From assembly GCA_032718475.1 (NCBI GenBank), contig JAUCBJ010003430.1:1-22734 (forward strand): DNA of 22,734 bases, written 5' to 3'. Origin of the DNA: Nemertoderma westbladi. Lineage: Eukaryota; Xenacoelomorpha; Nemertodermatida; Nemertodermatidae. Shown here one piece after another: positions 8,601-21,650 of the stretch. How positions within the stretch are numbered: position 1 is the first letter of the stretch; every line of letters starts with the position of its first letter. The position numbers were made by a program, and so were the translations under genes. Under the pieces are notes generated by a model that saw only the letters and a program-made list of their open reading frames with translations, did not search any database and was not told the origin of the DNA.

Positions 8601-11600
8601 TTCCTGCCTTCTCCAACTGGAGTATTACTCCCCTCTCTCACTATATTCAGCGTCCCACACCCTTCCTGCCTTCTCCAACTGGAGTATTACTCCCCTCTCT
8701 CACTATATTCGGCGTCCCACACCCTTCATGCCTTCTCCAACTGGAGTATTACTCCCCTCTCTCACTATATTCAGCGTCCCACACCCTTCCTGCCTTCTCC
8801 AACTGGAGTATTACTCCCCTCTCTCACTATATTCGGCGTCCCACACCCTTCCTGCCTTCTCCAACTGGAGTATTACTCCCTTATCTCACTATATTCAGCG
8901 TCGCACACCCTTCTTGCCTTCTCCAACTGGAGTATTACTCCCCTCTCTCACTATATTCAGCGTCCCACACCCTTCATGTCTTCTCCAACTGGAGTATTAC
9001 TCCCCTCTCTCACTATATTCGGCGTCCCACACCCTTCATGCCTTCTCCAACTGGAGTATTACTCCCCTCTCTCACTATATTCGGCGTCCCACACCCTTCA
9101 TGCCTTCTCCAACTGGAGTATTACTCCCCTCTCTCACTATATTCAGCGTCCCACACCCTTCCTGCCTTCTCCAACTGGAGTATTACTCCCCTCTCTCACT
9201 ATATTCGGCGTCCCACACCCTTCCTGCCTTCTCCAACTGGAGTATTACTCCCCTCTCTCACTATATTCGGCGTCCCACACCCTTCATGCCTTCTCCAACT
9301 GGAGTATTACTCCCCTCTCTCACTATATTCTGCGTCCCACACCCTTCCTGCCTTCTCCAACTGGAGTATTACTCCCCTCTCTCACTATATTCGGCGTCCC
9401 ACACCCTTCATGCCTTCTCCAACTGGAGTATTACTCCCCTCTCTCACTATATTCGGCGTCCCACACCCTTCCTGCCTTCTCCAACTGGAGTATTACTCCC
9501 CTCTCTCACTATATTCGGCGTCCCACACCCTTCATGCCTTCTCCAACTGGAGTATTACTCCCCTCTCTCACTATATTCAGCGTCCCACACCCTTCCTGCC
9601 TTCTCCAACTGGAGTATTACTCCCCTCTCTCACTATATTCAGCGTCCACACACCCTTCATGCCTTCTCCAACTGGAGTATTACTCCCCTCTCTCACTATA
9701 TTCAGCGTCCCACACCCTTCATGCCTTCTCCAACTGGAGTATTACTCCCCTCTCTCACTATATTCGGCGTCCCACACCCTTCATGCCTTCTCCAACTGGA
9801 GTATTACTCCCCTTTCTCACTATATTCGGCGTCCCACACCCTTCATGCCTTCTCCAACTGGAGTATTACTCCCCTCTCTCACTATATTCGGCGTCCCACA
9901 CCCTTCATGCCTTCTCCAACTGGAGTATTACTCCCCTCTCTCACTATATTCAGCGTCCCACACCCTTCATGCCTTCTCCAACTGGAGTATTACTCCCCTC
10001 TCTCACTATATTCAGCGTCCCACACCCTTCCTGCCTTCTCCAACTGGAGTATTACTCCCCTCTCTCACTATATTCAGCGTCCCACACCCTTCATGCCTTC
10101 TCCAACTGGAGTATTACTCCCCTCTCTCACTATATTCAGCGTCCCACACCCTTCCTGCCTTCTCCAACTGGAGTATTACTCCCTTCTCTCACTATATTCA
10201 GCGTCGCACACCCTTCTTGCCTTCTCCAACTGGAGTATTACTCCCCTCTCTCACTATATTCAGCGTCCCACACCCTTCATGTCTTCTCCAACTGGAGTAT
10301 TACTCCCCTCTCTCACTATATTCTGCGTCCCACACCCTTCCTGCCTTCTCCAACTGGAGTATTACTCCCCTCTCTCACTATATTCGGCGTCCCACACCCT
10401 TCCTGCCTTCTCCAACTGGAGTATTACTCCCCTCTCTCACTATATTCGGCGTCCCACACCCTTCATGCCTTCTCCAACTGGAGTATTACTCCCCTCTCTC
10501 ACTATATTCGGCGTCCCACACCCTTCATGCCTTCTCCAACTGGAGTATTACTCCCCTCTCTCACTATATTCAGCGTCCCACACCCTTCCTGCCTTCTCCA
10601 ACTGGAGTATTACTCCCCTCTCTCACTATATTCAGCGTCCCACACACCCTTCATGCCTTCTCCAACTGGAGTATTACTCCCCTCTCTCACTATATTCAGC
10701 GTCCCACACCCTTCCTGCCTTCTCCAACTGGAGTATCCTCCCTCACTATATTCAGCGTCCCACACCCTTCCTGCCTTCTCCAACTGGAGTATTACTCCCC
10801 TCTCTCACTATATTCGGCGTCCCACACCCTTCATGCCTTCTCCAACTGGAGTATTACTCCCCTCTCTCACTATATTCGGCGTCCCACACCCTTCATGCCT
10901 TCTCCAACTGGAGTATTACTCCCCTCTCTCATTATATTCAGCGTCCCACACCCTTCATGCCTTCTCCAACTGGAGTATTACTCCCCTCTCTCACTATATT
11001 CAGCGTCCCACACCCTTCCTGCCTTCTCCAACTGGAGTATTACTCCCCTCTCTCACTATATTCAGCGTCCCACACCCTTCCTGCCTTCTCCAACTGGAGT
11101 ATTACTCCCCTCTCTCACTATATTCAGCGTCCCACACCCTTCATGCCTTCTCCAACTGGAGTATTACTCCCCTCTCTCACTATATTCAGCGTCCCACACC
11201 CTTCATGCCTTCTCCAACTGGAGTATTACTCCCCTCTCTCACTATATTCAGCGTCCCACACCCTTCATGCCTTCTCCAACTGGAGTATTACTCCCCTCTC
11301 TCACTATATTCAGCGTCCCACACCCTTCCTGCCTTCTCCAACTGGAGTATCCTCCCTCACTATATTCAGCGTCCCACACCCTTCCTGCCTTCTCCAACTG
11401 GAGTATTACTCCCCTCTCTCACTATATTCAGCGTCCCACACCCTTCCTGCCTTCTCCAACTGGAGTATTACTCCCCTCTCTCACTATATTCAGCGTCCCA
11501 CACCCTTCATGCCTTCTCCAACTGGAGTATTACTCCCCTCTCTCACTATATTCAGCGTCCCACACCCTTCCTGCCTTCTCCAACTGGAGTATTACTCCCC

Positions 11601-13475
11601 TCTCTCACTATATTCGGCGTCCCACACCCTTCCTGCCTTCTCCAACTGGAGTATTACTCCCCTCTCTCACTATATTCAGCGTCCCACACCCTTCATGCCT
11701 TCTCCAACTGGAGTATTACTCCCCTCTCTCACTATATTCGGCGTCCCACACCCTTCATGCCTTCTCCAACTGGAGTATTACTCCCCTCTCTCACTATATT
11801 CGGCGTCCCACACCCTTCATGCCTTCTCCAACTGGAGTATTACTCCCCTCTCTCACTATATTCAGCGTCCCACACCCTTCCTGCCTTCTCCAACTGGAGT
11901 ATTACTCCCCTCTCTCACTATATTCAGCGTCCCACACACCCTTCATGCCTTCTCCAACTGGAGTATTACTCCCCTCTCTCACTATATTCAGCGTCCCACA
12001 CCCTTCATGCCTTCTCCAACTGGAGTATTACTCCCCTCTCTCACTATATTCGGCGTCCCACACCCTTCATGCCTTCTCCAACTGGAGTATTACTCCCCTT
12101 TCTCACTATATTCGGCGTCCCACACCGTTCATGACTTCTCCAACTGGAGTATTACTCCCCTCTCTCACTATATTCAGCGTCCCACACCCTTCATGCCTTC
12201 TCCAACTGGAGTATTACTCCCCTCTCTCACTATATTCAGCGTCCCACACCCTTCATGCCTTCTCCAACTGGAGTATTACTCCCCTCTCTCACTATATTCG
12301 GCGTCCCACACCCTTCCTGCCTTCTCCAACTGGAGTATTACTCCCCTCTCTCACTATATTCAGCGTCCCACACCCTTCATGCCTTCTCCAACTGGAGTAT
12401 TACTCCCCTCTCTCACTATATTCAGCGTCCCACACCCTTCCTGCCTTCTCCAACTGGAGTATTACTCCCCTCTCTCACTATATTCGGCGTCCCACACCCT
12501 TCCTGCCTTCTCCAACTGGAGTATTACTCCCCTCTCTCACTATATTCAGCGTCCCACACCCTTCCTGCCTTCTCCAACTGGAGTATTACTCCCCTCTCTC
12601 ACTATATTCGGCGTCCCACACCCTTCATGCCTTCTCCAACTGGAGTATTACTCCCCTCTCTCACTATATTCGGCGTCCCACACCCTTCATGCCTTCTCCA
12701 ACTGGAGTATTACTCCCCTCTCTCACTATATTCGGCGTCCCACACCCTTCATGCCTTCTCCAACTGGAGTATTACTCCCCTCTCTCACTATATTCAGCGT
12801 CCCACACCCTTCCTGCCTTCTCCAACTGGAGTATTACTCCCCTCTCTCACTATATTCAGCGTCCCACACCCTTCCTGCCTTCTCCAACTGGAGTATCCTC
12901 CCTCACTATATTCAGCGTCCCACACCCTTCCTGCCTTCTCCAACTGGAGTATTACTCCCCTCTCTCACTATATTCGGCGTCCCACACCCTTCATGCCTTC
13001 TCCAACTGGAGTATTACTCCCCTCTCTCACTATATTCGGCGTCCCACACCCTTCATGCCTTCTCCAACTGGAGTATTACTCCCCTCTCTCACTATATTCG
13101 GCGTCCCACACCCTTCATGCCTTCTCCAACTGGAGTATTACTCCCCTCTCTCACTATATTCGGCGTCCCACACCCTTCCTGCCTTCTCCAACTGGAGTAT
13201 TACTCCCCTCTCTCACTATATTCGGCGTCCCACACCCTTCATGCCTTCTCCAACTGGAGTATTACTCCCCTCTCTCACTATATTCGGCGTCCCACACCCT
13301 TCCTGCCTTCTCCAACTGGAGTATTACTCCCCTCTCTCACTATATTCGGCGTCCCACACCCTTCATGCCTTCTCCAACTGGAGTATTACTCCCCTCTCTC
13401 ACTATATTCAGCGTCCCACACCCTTCCTGCCTTCTCCAACTGGAGTATTACTCCCCTCTCTCACTATATTCAGCG

Positions 13476-14170
13476 TCCCACACACCCTTCATGCCTTCTC
13501 CAACTGGAGTATTACTCCCCTCTCTCACTATATTCAGCGTCCCACACCCTTCATGCCTTCTCCAACTGGAGTATTACTCCCCTCTCTCACTATATTCGGC
13601 GTCCCACACCCTTCATGCCTTCTCCAACTGGAGTATTACTCCCCTTTCTCACTATATTCGGCGTCCCACACCGTTCATGACTTCTCCAACTGGAGTATTA
13701 CTCCCCTCTCTCACTATATTCAGCGTCCCACACCCTTCCTGCCTTCTCCAACTGGAGTATTACTCCCTTCTCTCACTATATTCAGCGTCCCACACCCTTC
13801 ATGCCTTCTCCAACTGTAGTATTACTCCCCTCTCTCACTATATACAGCGTCCCACACCCTTCCTGCCTTCTCCAACTGGAGTATTACTCCCTTCTCTCAC
13901 TATATTCAGCGTCCCACACCCTTCATGCCTTCTCCAACTGGAGTATTACTCCCCTCTCTCACTATATTCAGCGTCCCACACCCTTCCTGCCTTCTCCAAC
14001 TGGAGTATTACTCCCTTATCTCACTATATTCAGCGTCGCACACCCTTCTTGCCTTCTCCAACTGGAGTATTACTCCCCTCTCTCACTATATTCAGCGTCC
14101 CACACCCTTCATGTCTTCTCCAACTGGAGTATTACTCCCCTCTCTCACTATATTCAGCGTGCCACACACC
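13476..14170. repeat. Array segment duplicated at 4455-bp offset (copy 1)
   Basis: Rare markers occur in the same order and spacing here and 4455 bp to the right: TCCCACACACCC at 13476 and 17931, CCGTTCATGA at 13671 and 18126, CTGTAG at 13814 and 18269, and CGTCGCACAC at 14034 and 18489. This shows a block of at least about 0.7 kb duplicated as a unit rather than monomer by monomer. Confidence 0.75.
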
Positions 14171-17100
14171 CTTCATGCCTTCTCCAACTGGAGTATTACT
14201 CCCCTCTCTCACTATATTCGGCGTCCCACACCCTTCATGCCTTCTCCAACTGGAGTATTACTCCCCTCTCTCACTATATTCGGCGTCCCACACCCTTCAT
14301 GCCTTCTCCAACTGGAGTATTACTCCCCTCTCTCACTATATTCAGCGTCCCACACCCTTCCTGCCTTCTCCAACTGGAGTATTACTCCCCTCTCTCACTA
14401 TATTCAGCGTCCCACAACCCTTCATGCCTTCTCCAACTGGAGTATTACTCCCCTCTCTCACTATATTCAGCGTCCCACACCCTTCCTGCCTTCTCCAACT
14501 GGAGTATCCTCCCTCACTATATTCAGCGTCCCACACCCTTCCTGCCTTCTCCAACTGGAGTATTACTCCCCTCTCTCACTATATTCGGCGTCCCACACCC
14601 TTCATGCCTTCTCCAACTGGAGTATTACTCCCCTCTCTCACTATATTCGGCGTCCCACACCCTTCATGCCTTCTCCAACTGGAGTATTACTCCCCTCTCT
14701 CATTATATTCAGCGTCCCACACCCTTCATGCCTTCTCCAACTGGAGTATTACTCCCCTCTCTCACTATATTCAGCGTCCCACACCCTTCCTGCCTTCTCC
14801 AACTGGAGTATTACTCCCCTCTCTCACTATATTCAGCGTCCCACACCCTTCCTGCCTTCTCCAACTGGAGTATTACTCCCTTATCTCACTATATTCAGCG
14901 TCGCACACCCTTCTTGCCTTCTCCAACTGGAGTATTACTCCCCTCTCTCACTATATTCAGCGTCCCACACCCTTCATGTCTTCTCCAACTGGAGTATTAC
15001 TCCCCTCTCTCACTATATTCAGCGTGCCACACACCCTTCATGCCTTCTCCAACTGGAGTATTACTCCCCTCTCTCACTATATTCAGCGTCCCACACCCTT
15101 CCCGCCTTCTCCAACTGGAGTATCCTCCCTCACTATATTCAGCGTCCCACACCCTTCCTGCCTTCTCCAACTGGAGTATTACTCCCCTCTCTCACTATAT
15201 TCGGCGTCCCACACCCTTCATGCCTTCTCCAACTGGAGTATTACTCCCCTCTCTCACTATATTCAGCGTCCCACACCCTTCATGCCTTCTCCAACTGGAG
15301 TATTACTCCCCTCTCTCACTATATTCAGCGTCCCACACCCTTCCTGCCTTCTCCAACTGGAGTATTACTCCCCTCTCTCACTATATTCAGCGTCCCACAC
15401 CCTTCCTGCCTTCTCCAACTGGAGTATTACTCCCCTCTCTCACTATATTCAGCGTCCCACACCCTTCATGCCTTCTCCAACTGGAGTATTACTCCCCTCT
15501 CTCACTATATTCAGCGTCCCACACCCACACCCTTCCTGCCTTCTCCAACTGGAGTATTACTCCCTTATCTCACTATATTCAGCGTCGCACACCCTTCTTG
15601 CCTTCTCCAACTGGAGTATTACTCCCCTCTCTCACTATATTCAGCGTCCCACACCCTTCTTGCCTTCTCCAACTGGAGTATTACTCCCCTCTCTCACTAT
15701 ATTCAGCGTCCCACACACCCTTCATGCCTTCTCCAACTGGAGTATTACTCCCCTCTCTCACTATATTCGGCGTCCCACACCCTTCATGCCTTCTCCAACT
15801 GGAGTATTACTCCCCTCTCTCACTATATTCAGCGTCCCACACCCTTCCTGCCTTCTCCAACTGGAGTATTACTCCCCTCTCTCACTATATTCAGCGTCCC
15901 ACACACCCTTCATGCCTTCTCCAACTGGAGTATTACTCCCCTCTCTCACTATATTCAGCGTCCCACACCCTTCATGCCTTCTCCAACTGGAGTATTACTC
16001 CCCTCTCTCACTATATTCGGCGTCCCACACCCTTCATGCCTTCTCCAACTGGAGTATTACTCCCCTTTCTCACTATATTCGGCGTCCCACACCGTTCATG
16101 ACTTCTCCAACTGGAGTATTACTCCCCTCTCTCACTATATTCAGCGTCCCACACCCTTCCTGCCTTCTCCAACTGGAGTATTACTCCCCTCTCTCATTAT
16201 ATTCGGCGTCCCACACCCTTCCTGCCTTCTCCAACTGGAGTATTACTCCCCTCTCTCACTATATTCGGCGTCCCACACCGTTCATGACTTCTCCAACTGG
16301 AGTATCCTCCCTCACTATATTCAGCGTCCCACACCCTTCCTGCCTTCTCCAACTGGAGTATTACTCCCCTCTCTCACTATATTCAGCGTGCCACACCCTT
16401 CCTGCCTTCTCCAACTGGAGTATTACTCCCCTCTCTCATTATATTCAGCGTCCCACACCCTTCCTGCCTTCTCCAACTGGAGTATTACTCCCCTCTCTCA
16501 TTATATTCGGCGTCCCACACCCTTCCTGCCTTCTCCAACTGGAGTATTACTCCCCTCTCTCACTATATTCAGCGTGCCACACACCCTTCATGCCTTCTCC
16601 AACTGGAGTATTACTCCCCTCTCTCACTATATTCAGCGTCCCACACCCTTCATGCCTTCTCCAACTGGAGTATTACTCCCCTCTTTCACTATATTCGGCG
16701 TCCCACACCCTTCATGCCTTCTCCAACTGGAGTATTACTCCCCTCTCTCACTATATTCAGCGTCCCACACCCTTCCTGCCTTCTCCAACTGGAGTATTAC
16801 TCCCCTCTCTCACTATATTCAGCGTCCCACACCCTTCCTGCCTTCTCCAACTGGAGTATTACTCCCCTCTCTCATTATATTCAGCGTCCCACACCCTTCA
16901 TGCCTTCTCCAACTGGAGTATTACTCCCCTCTCTCACTATTCAGCGTCCCACACCCTTCCTGCCTTCTCCAACTGGAGTATTACTCCCCTCTCTCATTAT
17001 ATTCGGCGTCCCACACCCTTCCTGCCTTCTCCAACTGGAGTATTACTCCCCTCTCTCACTATATTCGGCGTCCCACACCCTTCATGCCTTCTCCAACTGG

Positions 17101-17930
17101 AGTATTACTCCCCTCTCTCACTATATTCGGCGTCCCACACCCTTCATGCCTTCTCCAACTGGAGTATTACTCCCCTTTCTCACTTTATTCGGCGTCCCAC
17201 ACCGTTCATGACTTCTCCAACTGGAGTATTACTCCCCTCTCTCACTATATTCAGCGTCCCACACCCTTACTGCCTTCTCCAACTGGAGTATTACTCCCCT
17301 CTCTCATTATATTCGGCGTCCCACACCCTTCCTGCCTTCTCCAACTGGAGTATTACTCCCCTCTCTCACTATATTCGGCGTCCCACACCATTCATGACTT
17401 CTCCAACTGGAGTATCCTCCCTCACTATATTCAGCGTCCCACACCCTTCCTGCCTTCTCCAACTGGAGTATTACTCCCCTCTCTCACTATATTCAGCGTG
17501 CCACACCCTTCCTGCCTTCTCCAACTGGAGTATTACTCCCCTCTCTCACTATATTCAGCGTGCCACACACCCTTCATGCCTTCTCCAACTGGAGTATTAC
17601 TCCCCTCTCTCATTATATTCAGCGTCCCACACCCTTCCTGCCTTCTCCAACTGGAGTATTACTCCCCTCTCTCACTATATTCAGCGTGCCACACACCCTT
17701 CATGCCTTCTCCAACTGGAGTATTACTCCCCTCTCTCACTATATTCGGCGTCCCACACCGTTCATGACTTCTCCAACTGGAGTATCCTCCCTCACTATAT
17801 TCAGCGTCCCACACCCTTCCTGCCTTCTCCAACTGGAGTATTACTCCCCTCTCTCACTATATTCAGCGTGCCACACCCTTCCTGCCTTCTCCAACTGGAG
17901 TATTACTCCCCTCTCTCACTATATTCAGCG

Positions 17931-18625
17931 TCCCACACACCCTTCATGCCTTCTCCAACTGGAGTATTACTCCCCTCTCTCACTATATTCAGCGTCCCAC
18001 ACCCTTCATGCTTTCTCCAACTGGAGTATTACTCCCCTCTCTCACTATATTCGGCGTCCCACACCCTCCATGCCTTCTCCAACTGGAGTATTACTCCCCT
18101 TTCTCACTACATTCGGCGTCCCACACCGTTCATGACTTCTCCAACTGGAGTATTACTCCCCTCTCTCACTATATTCAGCGTCCCACACCCTTCCTGCCTT
18201 CTCCAACTGGAGTATTACTCCCTTCTCTCACTATATTCAGCGTCCCACACCCTTCATGCCTTCTCCAACTGTAGTATTACTCCCCTCTCTCACTATATAC
18301 AGCGTCCCACACCCTTCCTGCCTTCTCCAACTGGAGTATTACTCCCTTCTCTCACTATATTCAGCGTCCCACACCCTTCATGCCTTCTCCAACTGGAGTA
18401 TTACTCCCCTCTCTCACTATATTCAGCGTCCCACACCCTTCCTGCCTTCTCCAACTGGAGTATTACTCCCTTATCTCACTATATTCAGCGTCGCACACCC
18501 TTCTTGCCTTCTCCAACTGGAGTATTACTCCCCTCTCTCACTATATTCAGCGTCCCACACCCTTCATGTCTTCTCCAACTGGAGTATTACTCCCCTCTCT
18601 CACTATATTCAGCGTGCCACACACC
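17931..18625. repeat. Array segment duplicated at 4455-bp offset (copy 2)
   Basis: This is the partner of the block at 13476-14170, with the same four rare markers at constant offset. It has gathered a few private changes, for example CTCACTACATTC near 18105, so the duplication is not brand new. Confidence 0.75.
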
Positions 18626-19572
18626 CTTCATGCCTTCTCCAACTGGAGTATTACTCCCCTCTCTCACTATATTCGGCATCCCACACCCTTCATGCCTTCT
18701 CCAACTGGAGTATTACTCCCCTCTCTCAATATATTCAGCGTCCCACACCCTTCCTGCCTTCTCCAACTGGATTATTACTCCCCTCTCTCACTATATTCGG
18801 CTTCCCACACCCTTCCTGCCTTCTCCAACTGGAGTATTACTCCCCTCTCTCACTATATTCAGCGTCCCACACCCTTCATGCCTTCTCCAACTGGAGTATT
18901 ACTCCCCTCTCTCACTATATTCAGCGTCCCACACCCTTCCTGCCTTCTCCAACTGGATTATTACTCCCCTCTCTCACTATATTCGGCTTCCCACACCCTT
19001 CATGCCTTCTCCAACTGGAGTATTACTCCCCTCTCTCACTATATTCAGCGTCCCACACCCTTCATGCCTTCTCCAACTGGAGTATTACTCCCCTCTCTCA
19101 CTATATTCAGCGTCCCACACCCTTCCTGCCTTCTCCAACTGGATTATTACTCCCCTCTCTCACTATATTCGGCTTCCCACACCCTTCATGCCTTCTCCAA
19201 CTGGAGTATTACTCCCCTCTCTCACTATATTCAGCGTGCCACACACCCTTCATGCCTTCTCCAACTGGAGTATTACTCCCCTCTCTCACTATATTCGGCG
19301 TCCCACACCCTTCATGCCTTCTCCAACTGGAGTATTACTCCCCTCTCTCAATATATTCAGCGTCCCACACCCTTCCTGCCTTCTCCAACTGGATTATTAC
19401 TCCCCTCTCTCACTATATTCGGCTTCCCACACCCTTCCTGCCTTCTCCAACTGGAGTATTACTCCCCTCTCTCACTATATTCAGCGTCCCACACCCTTCA
19501 TGCCTTCTCCAACTGGAGTATTACTCCCCTCTCTCACTATATTCAGCGTCCCACACCCTTCCTGCCTTCTCC
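18489..19572. repeat. Higher-order block, copy 1 of a 3162-bp-offset duplication
   Basis: Starting at CGTCGCACAC, the order of unit types (TTCTTG; TTCATGTC; GTGCCACACACCC; CTCAATATATT; GGATTATT followed by CGGCTTCCC) matches the block starting at 21651. CTCAATATATT lies 238 bp after CGTCGCACAC in both. Within it, CTCAATATATT recurs 622 bp apart (18727 and 19349), a ten-unit higher-order repeat containing one 64-bp unit. Confidence 0.75.
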
Positions 19573-20904
19573 AACTGGATTATTACTCCCCTCTCTCACT
19601 ATATTCGGCTTCCCACACCCTTCATGCCTTCTCCAACTGGAGTATTACTCCCCTCTCTCACTATATTCAGCGTCCCACACCCTTCATGCCTTCTCCAACT
19701 GGAGTATTACTCCCCTCTCTCACTATATTCAGCGTCCCACACCCTTCCTGCCTTCTCCAACTGGATTATTACTCCCCTCTCTCACTATATTCGGCTTCCC
19801 ACACCCTTCCTGCCTTCTCCAACTGGAGTATTACTCCCCTCTCTCACTATATTCAGCGTCCCACACCCTTCATGCCTTCTCCAACTAGAGTATTACTCCC
19901 TTCTCTCACTATATTCAGCGTCCCACACCCTTCCTGCCTTCTCCAACTGGAGTATTACTCCCTTATCTCACTATATTCAGCGTCGCACACCCTTCCTGCC
20001 TTCTCCAACTGGAGTATTACTCCCCTCTCTCACTATATTCGGCGTCCCACACCCTTCATGCCTTCTCCAACTGGAGTATTACTCCCCTCTCTCACTATAT
20101 TCGGCGTCCCACACCCTTCATGCCTTCTCCAACTGGAGTATTACTCCCCTCTCTCACTATATTCGGCGTCCCACACCCTTCATGCCTTCTCCAACTGGAG
20201 TATTACTCCCCTCTCTCACTATATTCAGCGTCCCACACCCTTCCTGCCTTCTCCAACTGGAGTATTACTCCCCTCTCTCACTATATTCAGCGTCCCACAC
20301 CCTTCCTGCCTTCTCCAACTGGAGTATCCTCCCTCACTATATTCAGCGTCCCACACCCTTCCTGCCTTCTCCAACTGGAGTATTACTCCCCTCTCTCACT
20401 ATATTCGGCGTCCCACACCCTTCATGCCTTCTCCAACTGGAGTATTACTCCCCTCTCTCACTATATTCGGCGTCCCACACCCTTCATGCCTTCTCCAACT
20501 GGAGTATTACTCCCCTCTCTCACTATATTCGGCGTCCCACACCCTTCATGCCTTCTCCAACTGGAGTATTACTCCCCTCTCTCACTATATTCAGCGTCCC
20601 ACACCCTTCCTGCCTTCTCCAACTGGAGTATTACTCCCTTCTCTCACTATATTCAGCGTCCCACACCCTTCCTGCCTTCTCCAACTGTAGTATTACTCCC
20701 TTCTCTCACTATATACAGCGTCCCACACCCTTCATGCCTTCTCCAACTGGAGTATTACTCCCTTCTCTCACTATATTCAGCGTCCCACACCCTTCATGCC
20801 TTCTCCAACTGGAGTATTACTCCCCTCTCTCACTATATTCAGCGTCCCACACCCTTCCTGCCTTCTCCAACTGGAGTATTACTCCCTTATCTCACTATAT
20901 TCAG

Positions 20905-21650
20905 CGTCGCACACCCTTCTTGCCTTCTCCAACTGGAGTATTACTCCCCTCTCTCACTATATTCAGCGTCCCACACCCTTCATGTCTTCTCCAACTGGAG
21001 TATTACTCCCCTCTCTCACTATATTCAGCGTGCCACACACCCTTCATGCCTTCTCCAACTGGAGTATTACTCCCCTCTCTCACTATATTCGGCGTCCCAC
21101 ACCCTTCATGCCTTCTCCAACTGGAGTATTACTCCCCTCTCTCAATATATTCAGCGTCCCACACCCTTCCTGCCTTCTCCAACTGGATTATTACTCCCCT
21201 CTCTCACTATATTCGGCTTCCCACACCCTTCCTGCCTTCTCCAACTGGAGTATTACTCCCCTCTCTCACTATATTCAGCGTCCCACACCCTTCATGCCTT
21301 CTCCAACTGGAGTATTACTCCCCTCTCTCACTATATTCAGCGTCCCACACCCTTCCTGCCTTCTCCAACTGGATTATTACTCCCCTCTCTCACTATATTC
21401 GGCTTCCCACACCCTTCATGCCTTCTCCAACTGGAGTATTACTCCCCTCTCTCACTATATTCAGCGTCCCACACCCTTCATGCCTTCTCCAACTGGAGTA
21501 TTACTCCCTTCTCTCACTATATTCAGCGTCCCACACCCTTCATGCCTTCTCCAACTGGAGTATTACTCCCCTCTCTCACTATATTCAGCGTCCCACACCC
21601 TTCCTGCCTTCTCCAACTGGAGTATTACTCCCTTATCTCACTATATTCAG
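20905..21650. repeat. 746-bp twelve-unit higher-order repeat
   Basis: CGTCGCACAC occurs at 20905 and again at 21651, and CTCAATATATT at 21143 and 21889, both 746 bp apart: twelve units, one of them 64 bp. The first ten unit types match those of the following block; the last ones differ, so the two copies have started to diverge or recombine. Confidence 0.7.

Noticed and set aside
14342-14554. Minus-strand 70-codon open frame inside the array
   Set aside because: Minus-strand array frames are normally closed by stops. This one survives only because of a local 56-bp unit and a one-base insertion near 14416, and it has no independent support.
4443-20690. Many overlapping forward open frames of about 90 to 2,811 codons with repeats such as SNWSITPLSHY and PTGVLLPSLTIF
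   Set aside because: All arise from the stop-free 62-bp unit. Three overlapping frames give the same cycle, and the ends fall on private base changes (CATGACTTC giving TGA, CTGTAG or CTAGAG giving TAG, CTCTAAC giving TAA). No codon bias, start context or domain supports coding.
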